NCBI RefSeq assembly: GCF_021502675.1
Contig: NZ_JAKFHA010000051.1
Coordinates: 1 to 46,254 of the forward strand
DNA from: Yinghuangia soli
GTDB lineage: Bacteria; Actinomycetota; Actinomycetes; Streptomycetales; Streptomycetaceae
Direction: 5' to 3'
DNA: 46,254 nucleotides
Part shown: positions 35,111 to 42,881 of the stretch, in pieces
Layout of the letters: each line of letters starts with the position of its first letter
Numbering within the stretch: position 1 is the first letter of the stretch
Notes under the pieces: generated by a model
Seen by the model: only the letters and a program-made list of their open reading frames with translations
What the model was told of the DNA's origin: nothing
Databases searched by the model: none
Position numbers and translations under genes: made by a program

Positions 35111-35137
35111 CTTGTTTGAAACAAGAGCCCGTGCTCT
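35111..35137. promoter_or_regulatory. Palindromes upstream of the lipase gene
   Basis: CTTGTTTGAAACAAG (35111-35125) is a perfect 15-bp palindrome. It overlaps a second dyad, AGAGC/GCTCT (35124-35128 with 35133-35137). They lie in AT-richer DNA 39-65 bp before the lipase start, where a TetR-type repressor would block transcription. Confidence 0.5.
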
Positions 35138-35175
35138 ACTTCCGGGTAACATAACCGCGAACCTGGAGTAGCCCG

Positions 35176-36036
35176 ATGGCCAAGCTCCGTACGTTCCTGG
35201 CACTTCTGCTCTTGTCGGTCGTCGCATCGACCGGCCTCACCGCGTCCGCCGGCGCCGCCGCGCCGCCGAGTTCGGGGTGGAACGACTGGTCCTGCCGCCC
35301 CAGCGCCGCGCACCCGGAACCCGTAGTGCTCGTCCACGGGCTCGGCGCCAACGGCTGGGACAACTTCCTGACGCTCGCCCCGACGCTCAAGTCGGAGGGG
35401 TACTGCGTCTACTCCGAGACGTACGGCAGGACCGTGCTCGGCGGCCTGGCCGGCGGGCTCGCGCCGATGACCGAAAGCGCGGCCGAACTGGCCGCGTTCG
35501 TCGACCGCGTGCAGGCGGCGACCGGCGCGGACAAGGTCGACATCGTCGGCCACTCGGAGGGCACTACCGTCCCCGCGTACTACATGAAGTACCTGGGCGG
35601 CGCTGCCGAGGTCGACGACTTCGTCGGCTTCGGCTCGAACTTCCGCGGCACCTCGCTCAACGGCCTGGCGACGCTCGCCGCAGCCCTGGGACTCCAGGAC
35701 CTGCTGACCGGCGTCGGCTGCGGGGCGTGCACCGACTACCTGCCGGGCTCGGCCTTCCTGGCCAAGCTCAACGACGGACCGGTCGCGGTGCCGGGGCCGA
35801 CCTACACCAGCATCGTGACCCGCTACGACACCGTCGTCACCCCGTACACCAGCGGCCTGCTCGCCCCGGCCGCCAACGTCACCAACATCGTGCTCCAGGA
35901 CAAGTGCGGCTGGGACTTCGCCGGCCACCTCGGCCTGGCCATCGACCCGAACGTGGCCCAGCTCGTCCTCAACCGTCTCGACCCGGCCGGCTCCGAGCCC
36001 TTCCGCTGCCGCTTCTTCTCGACCGTCGGCATCTGA
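35176..36036 (+). CDS. Secreted lipase/esterase (alpha/beta hydrolase)
   Basis: A 286-residue exported protein from ATG 35176 after GGAG. It has a Sec signal peptide of about 29 residues ending ASAGAAA. The mature enzyme has the oxyanion segment VVLVHGLGANGWDNF, nucleophile motif GHSEGT, and a late His in FAGHLGLAIDP; the Asp is probably in RYDTVVTPY. Four or more cysteines (SCRP, YCVY, GCGACTDY, DKCGW, FRCRF) suggest disulphides. This fits the actinomycete class 2-type lipases (EstA-like) that cleave acyl esters outside the cell. A TetR gene precedes it and a strong hairpin follows. Confidence 0.88.
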   Translation: MAKLRTFLALLLLSVVASTGLTASAGAAAPPSSGWNDWSCRPSAAHPEPVVLVHGLGANGWDNFLTLAPTLKSEGYCVYSETYGRTVLGGLAGGLAPMTESAAELAAFVDRVQAATGADKVDIVGHSEGTTVPAYYMKYLGGAAEVDDFVGFGSNFRGTSLNGLATLAAALGLQDLLTGVGCGACTDYLPGSAFLAKLNDGPVAVPGPTYTSIVTRYDTVVTPYTSGLLAPAANVTNIVLQDKCGWDFAGHLGLAIDPNVAQLVLNRLDPAGSEPFRCRFFSTVGI

Positions 36037-36051
36037 CCCGGAGCATGCGTC

Positions 36052-36093
36052 GGCGGGCCCGGCGCCGTGGCAGTCCACGGCGCTGGGCCCGCC
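36052..36093 (+). terminator. Hairpin terminator after the lipase gene
   Basis: A 19-bp stem with one G-T pair (36052-36070 with 36075-36093) and a CAGT loop, 15 bp after the stop codon. Confidence 0.8.
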
Positions 36094-36124
36094 CACCGCC
36101 TGCCCGCTTGCCGCCGAAAATGCG

Positions 36125-36155
36125 TTGACGCCCCGGGAAGGCGGCTTGCTACCCT
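36125..36155 (+). promoter_or_regulatory. Promoter candidate for the RNHCP genes
   Basis: TTGACG (36125-36130) and TACCCT (36150-36155) are separated by 19 nt, a loose match to a vegetative sigma promoter. A leader of about 180 bp would then precede the first RNHCP gene; I see no riboswitch or gene in it. Confidence 0.35.
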
Positions 36156-36343
36156 CCACGGGTTCCTGCTGCTTCGTACTGGGCCTCGCGCCCTGGAAAT
36201 GAGTGTCCATGAACCGGTCCGCGCCGAGTGCGCCTCGCGGTTCCGCGTAACCTTCCCGCCGTCCGACGACGTTCCGGGCCTTCCGACGAGGCCGCTCGGC
36301 CTGCTCTTGCTGTCGTGACCGACTTCCCAGCAAGGAGCACCGG

Positions 36344-36721
36344 GTGTCCAACCGCACCACCACGTCTTCCCGTACTTCCGGCTCCGGCCTCGGCACCTTC
36401 GCCTGCGCATGGTGCCGTTCGACCGTGCCCGCGCACGCTGCCGACGGCGCGCCGCGCAACCACTGCCCGGCCTGCCTGCAGTCCCGCCATGTCCTCGACC
36501 ACGTCGAGGGCGGCCGGAGCGACTGCGCGGGACGCATGTCCCCGATCGCCGTCGCCGTGCATGCGAGCGGCGACTGGACGGTGATCCACCGGTGCGTGCG
36601 CTGCGACGAGCTCACCTCGAACCCGGTGTGCGCCGACGACAACCAGCTCGTCCTGATGCGCATGGCGGTCCGCCCGCTCGCCCAACCTCCTTTCCCGCTC
36701 GAAGCGTTCGGCGCCCTCTGA
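36344..36721 (+). CDS. RNHCP-domain protein
   Basis: A 125-residue protein from GTG 36344 after AAGGAG. The family signature is clear: FACAWCRSTVP, RNHCPACLQSRHV, a DCAGRM step, VIHRCVRCDEL and CADDNQLVLMRMAVRPLA. The paired cysteines and histidine should bind zinc. RNHCP proteins are small actinomycete proteins of unknown function; the fold suggests nucleic-acid or protein binding. It stands 26 bp before a second member of the family, and both share spacing and strand, so they are probably one operon. Confidence 0.88.
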   Translation: MSNRTTTSSRTSGSGLGTFACAWCRSTVPAHAADGAPRNHCPACLQSRHVLDHVEGGRSDCAGRMSPIAVAVHASGDWTVIHRCVRCDELTSNPVCADDNQLVLMRMAVRPLAQPPFPLEAFGAL

Positions 36722-36747
36722 GCGCCCGTCCGGGAAGGAGCGGCATC

Positions 36748-37242
36748 GTGGCACGCAACAACGGCAACAGCAGCAGCAAGGGCGGACGGCGGCGGCCGCA
36801 GCGGTACAAGGACGTCCTGCACGCCCGCGGCGGGCACCGGGCCGCGGACTTCCGGTGCGTCGCGTGCCGGCTCGACGTACCGCTCGACGCGCCCGGCACC
36901 GCGCACCGCAACCACTGCCCGAACTGCCTGGCCAGCCTGCACGTCGACCGCAAGATCCCGGGCGACCGGGACGCGGACTGCCGCGGCCGCATGCAGGCGC
37001 TCTGCATGTCGGTCCGCGGCGACGGCGAATGGATGATCATCCACCTCTGCGCGTCGTGCGGCGAGCTCAGCGCCAACCGCATCGCGGGGGACGACAATCC
37101 GCTCGCGCTGGTGCGCCTGGCCCTCCGGCCGCTCGCCGATCGGGGGTACGCCGCGCGGGCCTTGCTCGCCCTCGGGAGAGCCGAGGGCGAGCAAGAGCCC
37201 GACTCCGGGCGTACCCGCGTCAGAGCTCCTCGGCCCGGTTGA
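36748..37242 (+). CDS. RNHCP-domain protein (second tandem copy)
   Basis: A 164-residue paralogue from GTG 36748 with a good GGAAGGAG. It adds a basic, low-complexity N-terminus (NNGNSSSKGGRRRPQRY), then repeats the family signature: FRCVACRLDVP, RNHCPNCLASLHVDRKIPGDRD, DCRGRMQALCMSV, IIHLCASCGELSANRIAGDDN. The C-terminal 25 residues are unlike the first copy. It overlaps the 3' end of the convergent gene by 23 bp. The basic tail makes RNA or DNA binding more plausible for this copy; that is inference. Confidence 0.88.
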   Translation: MARNNGNSSSKGGRRRPQRYKDVLHARGGHRAADFRCVACRLDVPLDAPGTAHRNHCPNCLASLHVDRKIPGDRDADCRGRMQALCMSVRGDGEWMIIHLCASCGELSANRIAGDDNPLALVRLALRPLADRGYAARALLALGRAEGEQEPDSGRTRVRAPRPG

Positions 37243-37759
37243 GCGCCTCGGCGATCATGCGGGTGGCGAACTCGCGGTCGTCGGTGATGCGGTTGATCAT
37301 CTCGGCGAGCAGGAAGGCGGTGACCTCCAGCGGGTTCATCTCGGCCGGGGTCCAGGAACCGTACTGCCGTCGCCACAGGTTCGGGCTGAGCCCCGTCCCT
37401 GCGGCGACGAGCAGGCCGGCCATGGTCGGCACCGCCTCGGGGGTCACGCTCTTGGTCATCATGCGCATGGTCGCGACGAGGTTCGGCACGACGACTTCGA
37501 TCACGTCCTGGTCGTGGTCCTCGTACGCGGCGCGCAGCCACTGCATGTACATGTAGATCAGCGTGCACGTGCCGTCGAGCAGCGCCTCGGCCTCCAGCGG
37601 GCCGACGGAGGCGATGAACTGGTCGAAGAGGGCCCGCTGTTCGGGGTCCATGTCGGTGTTGCCGTCGTAGACGGACTTGAGCCGGGCATCGGTCATCATC
37701 AGGGCCGTCCCCACATCGCCGGCCGGGGCGAAGCGGGGATCGCAAGGCGACGACGACAT
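37220..37759 (-). CDS. Conserved-looking hypothetical protein
   Basis: A 179-residue, mostly helical acidic protein from ATG 37759, with a strong GAGGAGG upstream. Features include DPEQRALFDQFIASVGPLEAEALLDG, LIYMYMQWLRAAYEDHDQDVIEVVVPN and a C-terminal EVTAFLLAEMINRITDDREFATRM. No signal peptide or true membrane segment is present. I do not recognise a family. Its 3' end overlaps the second RNHCP gene on the other strand. Confidence 0.65.
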   Translation of the reverse strand: MSSSPCDPRFAPAGDVGTALMMTDARLKSVYDGNTDMDPEQRALFDQFIASVGPLEAEALLDGTCTLIYMYMQWLRAAYEDHDQDVIEVVVPNLVATMRMMTKSVTPEAVPTMAGLLVAAGTGLSPNLWRRQYGSWTPAEMNPLEVTAFLLAEMINRITDDREFATRMIAEALNRAEEL

Positions 37760-37816
37760 GCTGCCTCCTCACCTGGCCGCGGCAGAGTTGCCGGGCATGT
37801 GCGTACGGTAGACGCC

Positions 37817-39196
37817 TTATGGACTGCAGTCCGACAAATCCCCGCTGATTGCCCGGACTTGACCCTTGTTCACCCGTGCGGGCGGCCGCGGCGCGCTGCC
37901 CGCACGGTTCCGGGTACGCGGGCTTCGCGCGGTCCACAGAAGTGCCGCGGCCGTCGTCGCCAGTGCGGCCGGGAGCCAGCGCCACGCGCTGTGCGGGAGC
38001 GCGCCTGCCGCCAACCCGGCCAGTGCGCCGGCGAGTTGCAGGGAAAGCGACTGCACGGACAGCGCGGTGGCACGCACCGAGCCGGTGACGCGGCGATGCA
38101 GGATGTCGTTCTCGTTGGGGCCTGCCGCGCCGAGTCCGAGGTAGACGAGGCCGTACCCGAGGGCCGCGAGGACCGCAGCCGGGGCGGACGCAGCCGGGGC
38201 GGCGGCGGTCGCGGCGAGCAGCAGCAGTCCGCATGTGACGACGGCGAAGCCCAGCACGACCGCCCGGCGGCCGCTGCCGGCCAGGCGTGCGGCAGCGGGG
38301 GCGAGGTGGCTGCCGAGCGCGGAGCAGAGGAACCCGGCGCAGGCCAGCGCGGCGAAGAGCACCGCGCCGGAGCCGGGCGTACCGGCGAAGGCGGCGGCCC
38401 GTCCCGGGGCGAGGAGTTCGACGGTGGCCAGCGCGCAGCCCGCGGCGGCCGCACCGAGGAGCACCCGGCGTACGAGCACGTCGCTTCCGGCGAGCCGGAG
38501 TCCGTCGGCGACCGCTGCCGGGACGCCGCGCAGCACGTCGCGCAGGACCGCGGGCGGCCGGGGCGGCTCGGGTAGTGCGGCCAGGACGTAGAGCACGAAG
38601 GCGACTTCGAGCAGTGCGCCCAGAAGCAGCGGGACGGACAGCGGAAGGACGATGCCGGAAGTCGCGCCGCTCAGGCGGGCGCCGAGGTCGGGGCCGACGC
38701 CCAGCAGCCAGGGGACGGCACCGCCGAGCGCGGTGCCGGCCGCGAGTGCGGCGGACGCCGCTGCGGAGCCGCGGGCCAGCCCGGTGCGCAGGTCGGCGCC
38801 AGGGCCGGAGTGGGCGTGCACGGTCTCGACGTACCAGGCTTCGGCCGGGCCGCTGGCCAGCGCGCGGCCCGCGCCCATGAGGGCCATGCCGAGGGCGAGC
38901 ATCCAGGCGTGGGTGCCGAGGGCCTGGAGGGTGAGCGCGGCCAGGTTCAGCAGTCCGGCGGCGGCCAGGACGGCACGGCGTCCCAGCACGTCGGAGAGTC
39001 CCCCGGTGGGGAGTTCGAGAACCGCGGCAGTGAGGGAGTGCGCGGCGACGAAGCCGGCGATGGCGGTCAGGGCCATGCCGCGCTCGGTGAAGAGCAGCAC
39101 CATCGGGGCGATGGCAAGCCCGACCGGGAGCCACAGCAGGACTGCGGCGAGGGCGTAGCGGCGGCGGGCGGTGCGCGGGTCGAGTGGTCTGTTCAT
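37817..39196 (-). CDS. MFS transporter
   Basis: A 459-residue membrane protein from ATG 39196 with about twelve hydrophobic segments. The loop LPTGGLSDVLGRRAVLAAAG between helices 2 and 3 is the major-facilitator motif A (GxLsDxxGRR). A central loop near residues 205-220 (EPPRPPAVLRDVLRG) separates the halves. The C-terminal 40 residues are basic and cytoplasmic. The ArsR-type regulator directly upstream on the same strand suggests an inducible exporter for a toxic or antibiotic compound. The substrate is unknown. Its distance from the siderophore cluster argues against a siderophore role. Confidence 0.88.
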   Translation of the reverse strand: MNRPLDPRTARRRYALAAVLLWLPVGLAIAPMVLLFTERGMALTAIAGFVAAHSLTAAVLELPTGGLSDVLGRRAVLAAAGLLNLAALTLQALGTHAWMLALGMALMGAGRALASGPAEAWYVETVHAHSGPGADLRTGLARGSAAASAALAAGTALGGAVPWLLGVGPDLGARLSGATSGIVLPLSVPLLLGALLEVAFVLYVLAALPEPPRPPAVLRDVLRGVPAAVADGLRLAGSDVLVRRVLLGAAAAGCALATVELLAPGRAAAFAGTPGSGAVLFAALACAGFLCSALGSHLAPAAARLAGSGRRAVVLGFAVVTCGLLLLAATAAAPAASAPAAVLAALGYGLVYLGLGAAGPNENDILHRRVTGSVRATALSVQSLSLQLAGALAGLAAGALPHSAWRWLPAALATTAAALLWTARSPRTRNRAGSAPRPPARVNKGQVRAISGDLSDCSP

Positions 39197-39244
39197 GGGT
39201 GCGGGCCGGGCTGTCGGTTCACGGATGTCGGTCGGTTCATCGGT

Positions 39245-39913
39245 TCACCGGTGCTGGGCGGTGTCGGGTCCGACGGCCTCTTCGGTGTCGGGTTCGGCGG
39301 CCTCGCCGGATTCCGGACCGTCGCCGGCCTCGCGCGGTGCGAGCGGGAGCCCGGCAGCGAGCAGCATGACGTGCCGGGCGCGGGGGTCGGCTGCGTCGCG
39401 GGCGGTCAGTTCCGCGAGCTTGGCGTCGACGGCGTCCCAGAGTTCGGCGAGCGATTCGGGGGTCAGGCGCGGCATCAGGTCGCTGATCCCGGACGGCTCC
39501 ACCCACGCGGCGTCCAGTTGCCCGCCGGCCATGTCGACCTCGTGCCGGGCCAGGGATTCGCGCAGGTGCGCGAGCTGGGCCTGCCGCGTCACGGAGACGT
39601 ACGCGCGGCTGGCCTCGGTGGCCTCCATGGCGGTGTTGCTCCAGGACGTCACGGCGTGCGCCGCCTGCCAGCGGCGCTCGCGCCCGTCGCGGTGCTCGGC
39701 CTCGGTGATGAAGGCGTACTTGGCGAGCACCCGCAGGTGGTAGCTCGCCGACGCGGACGACTCCCCTGTGCGCACGGCCAGCTCGCTCGCGGTCGCCGGG
39801 CCGTCCTGGCGCAGCATGCCCAGCAGGCGGATGCGCAGCGGGTGCGTCAGCGCCTTGAGGGCGGCCGCATCGTGGGCTGGGTCGAGTACGCGCTCAGGAC
39901 GTGCGTCGGTCAT
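39245..39913 (-). CDS. ArsR/HTH_20-type winged-helix regulator
   Basis: A 222-residue regulator from ATG 39913. The N-terminal winged helix is clear: DAAALKALTHPLRIRLLGMLRQDGPATASELAVRTGESSASASYHLRVLAKYAFI. No metal-binding Cys pair is visible, so it is not a classical ArsR metal sensor; the C-terminal helical part (to about residue 190) probably binds an organic ligand. The final 30 residues are acidic. It is 48 bp upstream of the MFS gene on the same strand; this pairing normally means the regulator represses the exporter. A palindrome lies just before its start. Confidence 0.85.
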   Translation of the reverse strand: MTDARPERVLDPAHDAAALKALTHPLRIRLLGMLRQDGPATASELAVRTGESSASASYHLRVLAKYAFITEAEHRDGRERRWQAAHAVTSWSNTAMEATEASRAYVSVTRQAQLAHLRESLARHEVDMAGGQLDAAWVEPSGISDLMPRLTPESLAELWDAVDAKLAELTARDAADPRARHVMLLAAGLPLAPREAGDGPESGEAAEPDTEEAVGPDTAQHR

Positions 39914-39941
39914 ACCGGCAGGCTAGGCGGCATCCGCCCAC

Positions 39942-39963
39942 TTTGCAAAACTTATTTTGGAAA
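39942..39963. promoter_or_regulatory. Operator candidate of the ArsR-MFS operon
   Basis: TTTGCAAAA and TTTTGGAAA arms face each other around CTTA, a 22-bp palindrome with one mismatched arm pair. It lies 29 bp upstream of the regulator start in a short AT-rich island (39942-39970). Confidence 0.5.
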
Positions 39964-39979
39964 ATATTCTTGGGAGATG

Positions 39980-40414
39980 TCAGGCCTGGCCGTGGCAGTC
40001 GCTCGGCTCGCCGAAGAGGAAAAGGCTGTGCGTGTCGTGCAGCGCGATCACGTTGCCGAAATCGAGCAGGAGCAGCACGCCGGACGGCAGCACCAGAAGC
40101 AGGATGGCCGCGATCAGCACGCAGCCGAACGTCCGGCTCCCTTCCGGGTCGCCCTTCCAGGTCTGCCAGGCGATCCCGAAGTACACGAGTCCGGCGAGCC
40201 GCACGCCAAGCACCGCGTAGGCGAGGAGCAACTCCCCGCCCGGGACCGGCTCGCTCACGCAGCGGGACTCCGCGTTTCGGAACTGGATCACCATCAGCAA
40301 CACGGCCGGCGCGAGGAGGCCGAGGGACTGCGCCAGGCGCAGCGGGCCCTGCCTCTCCTCTTCTGCGTCGTACTCGCGCGGTCCGCGGAACGGCCGGTAC
40401 TCCCTCATGTCCAT
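39980..40414 (-). CDS. Small membrane protein, unknown function
   Basis: A 144-residue protein from ATG 40414 (MDMREYRPFRGPREYDAEEE). A charged cytoplasmic start is followed by three hydrophobic segments: SLGLLAPAVLLMVIQF, ELLLAYAVLGVRLAGLVYFGIAW and TFGCVLIAAILLLVLPSGVLLLLDF. The C-terminus (ALHDTHSLFLFGEPSDCHGQA) ends in the AT-rich island before the ArsR gene. A longer upstream frame has Arg-rich shadow composition and is not used. I recognise no family. Confidence 0.65.
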   Translation of the reverse strand: MDMREYRPFRGPREYDAEEERQGPLRLAQSLGLLAPAVLLMVIQFRNAESRCVSEPVPGGELLLAYAVLGVRLAGLVYFGIAWQTWKGDPEGSRTFGCVLIAAILLLVLPSGVLLLLDFGNVIALHDTHSLFLFGEPSDCHGQA

Positions 40415-40587
40415 GTCCCGGACGCTAGGCGGTTGTTCCGCGCCCCGGCTCCGATCGCGACCACGTCGCAACCCGATCGCTCCCGGACCGCGGCCCGCGT
40501 GACGCAGCGGCGCGGGTATGGGGACGGTTTCCGTGCCCGATCCGTGTGCCGGATCCGTATGCCCGACGCGACGGATACGCCGGTCAG

Positions 40588-42219
40588 ATGCTGGACCGCG
40601 GCGACCTGCGCGTGTTTGTCTGTGCCTCGCGTCACCCTCACAGCCCTGGTCCACCCCGTCGATTGGACGTGCCAGACGTGCCGGATGTGCGAGATGTGCA
40701 GGACGTGCCCGACGCCCAGGATTCCCCCGCGGTACCGCCCCCGCCGCGCACGCCCTTCGGCGTACGCCTCGCCGAGCTCGCCGCCGAGGCGCCCGACCGC
40801 CCGGCCCTGACCGACCACGAACGCACCGTGACCCGGGCCGAGTTGGAGAGCCGCACCAACCGGCTCGCGCGGGCGTACGCGGCGCTCGGCGTCGGCGAGG
40901 GCTCGTACGTGACGATCGGGCTGCCCAACGGCGTGGAGTTCCTCGAGGCCGCGGTGGCCGCGTGGAAGCTCGGCGCGACGCCGCAGCCCCTGTCGTACCG
41001 GCTGCCGCCCCGCGAGCTGAACGCCGTACTGGACCTGGTCAAGCCCGCACTGGTCGTCGGCATCCCGGGCGCGGAGGGCGCCACCACCGTGCCGCGCGGC
41101 TTCGTCCCGGGCCCGGAGCACTCCGACGCGCCGCTGCCGGCCGCGATCGCCCCGTCGTTCAAGGCCCCGACATCGGGCGGGAGTTCGGGGACGCCGAAGG
41201 TGATCCTGTCGGCCGACGAGGCGATCGCGGAGAACGTCCTGCCGCTCGGCGCCCTGGTGCGCCTGGAGCCGGGCAGCGTGCAGCTGACCACCGGCCCGCT
41301 GTCGCACAACGGGCCGTTCCTCGTCTCCACGGTCGGTCTGCTCAACGGCACCCACAACATCCTGATGCCGCGCTTCGACGCGGCGACGGCGTTGGACCTG
41401 GTGGCCCGGCACGGCGTGGAGTGGATGTACACGGTCCCGACCATGCTGCACCGGTTCGCGAAGCTCCCGGCCGAGGAGCGCGACGCCGCCGACCTCGGCA
41501 GCCTGCGTACCGTGCTGACTCTGGCCGCGCTGTGCCCGCAGTGGCTCAAGGAGTTCTGCGTGGGCTGGCTCGGCGCCGACCGCATGCTGGAGGTGTATGC
41601 CGCGACCGAGGCGCACGCCATCACCCTGATCGACGGGCACGGCTGGATGGCCAAGCCGGGGTCGGTGGGCCAGGTCGTGGCCGGCGAGATCGAGGTGCGC
41701 GACCCGGAGGGCCGCAAGCTGCCGGCCGGCGAGATCGGCGAACTGTGGATGCGGCGCGGGCCGGACGGGGCCACCACGTACCGCTACATCGGCGCCCGGC
41801 CGCGGGCCGCGGGCGACGGCTGGGAGTCGGTCGGCGACCTGGGCAGTATCGACGCCGACGGCTTCCTGCACCTGGCCGACCGCAGCGACGACATGTTCGT
41901 GGTCGGCGGCGCGAACGTGTACCCGGCCGAGGTCGAGGGCGCGCTCGACGAGCACCCGGCCGTGCTGTCGTCCTGCGTGCTGGGGCTGCCGGACGAGGAG
42001 TACGGCAGCGTCGTGCACGCGATCGTCCAGACCGACGGCGACCTCACCGACGAGGAACTCCTGGACCACCTGCGCGAACGCCTGGTCGCGTACAAGCTCC
42101 CGCGCAGCATCGAGCGCAGCTCCGAGCCGCTGCGCGACGACGCGGGCAAGGTGCGGCGCTCGCGGCTGCGGGCGGACCGCATCGCGGCTCGGGCGGCCTC
42201 GGAGGCCGGCACGGGCTGA
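40588..42219 (+). CDS. Acyl-CoA synthetase (AMP-dependent, bile acid-CoA ligase-like)
   Basis: A 543-residue ligase from ATG 40588; GTG 40546 is also in frame and the true start could lie as late as the repeat at 40666, since recognisable sequence begins only at TPFGVRLAELAAEAPDRPAL. It has the P-loop SGGSSGTPKVI, the LSHNGPF and YAATEAH steps, the hinge DRSDDMFVVGGANVYPAEVE and a C-terminal DDAGKVRRSRL lysine region. It should activate a carboxylic acid as its CoA thioester. The match to the BaiB/FadD-type ligases and two adjacent SnoaL-fold genes suggests a sterol-, bile-acid- or terpenoid-like substrate, which is inference. Confidence 0.88.
   Translation: MLDRGDLRVFVCASRHPHSPGPPRRLDVPDVPDVRDVQDVPDAQDSPAVPPPPRTPFGVRLAELAAEAPDRPALTDHERTVTRAELESRTNRLARAYAALGVGEGSYVTIGLPNGVEFLEAAVAAWKLGATPQPLSYRLPPRELNAVLDLVKPALVVGIPGAEGATTVPRGFVPGPEHSDAPLPAAIAPSFKAPTSGGSSGTPKVILSADEAIAENVLPLGALVRLEPGSVQLTTGPLSHNGPFLVSTVGLLNGTHNILMPRFDAATALDLVARHGVEWMYTVPTMLHRFAKLPAEERDAADLGSLRTVLTLAALCPQWLKEFCVGWLGADRMLEVYAATEAHAITLIDGHGWMAKPGSVGQVVAGEIEVRDPEGRKLPAGEIGELWMRRGPDGATTYRYIGARPRAAGDGWESVGDLGSIDADGFLHLADRSDDMFVVGGANVYPAEVEGALDEHPAVLSSCVLGLPDEEYGSVVHAIVQTDGDLTDEELLDHLRERLVAYKLPRSIERSSEPLRDDAGKVRRSRLRADRIAARAASEAGTG
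40666..40719. repeat. 9-bp tandem repeat at the ligase N-terminus
   Basis: Six degenerate 9-bp units (consensus GACGTGCCN) encode Asp-Val-Pro/Arg/Gln triplets just before the ligase fold. Several units contain in-frame GTG codons that could serve as starts. Confidence 0.7.
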
Positions 42220-42250
42220 CGGCGCTGTTTCGTTCCTGTCGGCTGACGGC

Positions 42251-42309
42251 GCGGGACGCATCTCCGAAGACGGCCAGGGCTGTTGCCTGCCGCAAGGGGT
42301 GCGTCCCGC
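42251..42309. terminator. Long inverted repeat between convergent genes
   Basis: GCGGGACGCA (42251-42260) pairs perfectly with 42300-42309 across a 39-nt loop, between the acyl-CoA ligase and the first SnoaL-like gene. A terminator is likely, though the loop is long. Confidence 0.4.
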
Positions 42310-42317
42310 AAGCCCGG

Positions 42318-42803
42318 TCAGCCGGGGCGTCGTGCGGGAGGCGGTACGTCCGGGAAGGCCCCGTCGAGCCAGCTCATGCCGAGCGTCCGCGCGGCGATGC
42401 GCCAGCCGTCCGCGGTACGCACGAAGCGGTCCTCGTACCAGGCTCCGGCGTGGAGCACCTTGCGGGTGCCGTCGCCCGCGGTGAAGGCCAGGGGGTTGTA
42501 GACGCTCGTCCGGCCGTGCGCGGTGTCGGCGCCGTCGAGGGTGACGGCCTTGTTGGTGATGTGGTGCTGCCAGGAGTCGAAGGGGACGAAGCACTCCGTG
42601 GTGAAGTACCGCTTCAGGTCGGGGTAGGGACCCTTGGGGCCGCCCGCGCTCGAGTAGTCGATGGCCGCGTCGGCCGTGAAGACCTGGTCGAGGAGGTCGA
42701 AGTCGCGGGTGTCGAGCGCGGTGGCGTAGCGGACGAGCAGGTCGTCGAGCTCGCGGCGGTCGAGAAGTTGCCGGAGCAGGTCGCGGTCGTGGTCGGCCGT
42801 CAT
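42318..42803 (-). CDS. SnoaL-like (NTF2-fold) protein
   Basis: A 161-residue protein from ATG 42803. The NTF2-fold pattern is clear: LLVRYATALDTRDFDLLDQVFTADAAIDYS, WQHHITNKAVTLDGADTAHGRTSVYNP, and WYEDRFVRTADGWRIAARTLGMSWLDG. The SnoaL_4/scytalone-dehydratase-like group includes dehydratases, isomerases and hydrolases acting on steroid, bile-acid (BaiE-like) or aromatic substrates. A His pair (QHHIT) and the Tyr/Asp residues lining the cone are candidate catalytic groups. It is followed on the same strand by the other SnoaL gene's end 78 bp upstream, so the two probably form one transcript. Confidence 0.82.
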   Translation of the reverse strand: MTADHDRDLLRQLLDRRELDDLLVRYATALDTRDFDLLDQVFTADAAIDYSSAGGPKGPYPDLKRYFTTECFVPFDSWQHHITNKAVTLDGADTAHGRTSVYNPLAFTAGDGTRKVLHAGAWYEDRFVRTADGWRIAARTLGMSWLDGAFPDVPPPARRPG

Positions 42804-42881
42804 GGCCGCCTCCGTTCGTGGGTGTCCGTCAGCAGGGCATCGGCAGGGCAATCAGCACGAGGAAGGTCCGCGGCGCCGGCG

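Noticed and set aside
36094-36343. Possible short gene or riboswitch upstream of the RNHCP pair
   Set aside because: Frames here lack coding character, and I could not build a conserved riboswitch fold by eye.
34201-37194. Minus-strand open frame of 997 codons
   Set aside because: Covers the TetR, lipase and RNHCP genes antisense and shows no domain; a GC-skewed shadow.
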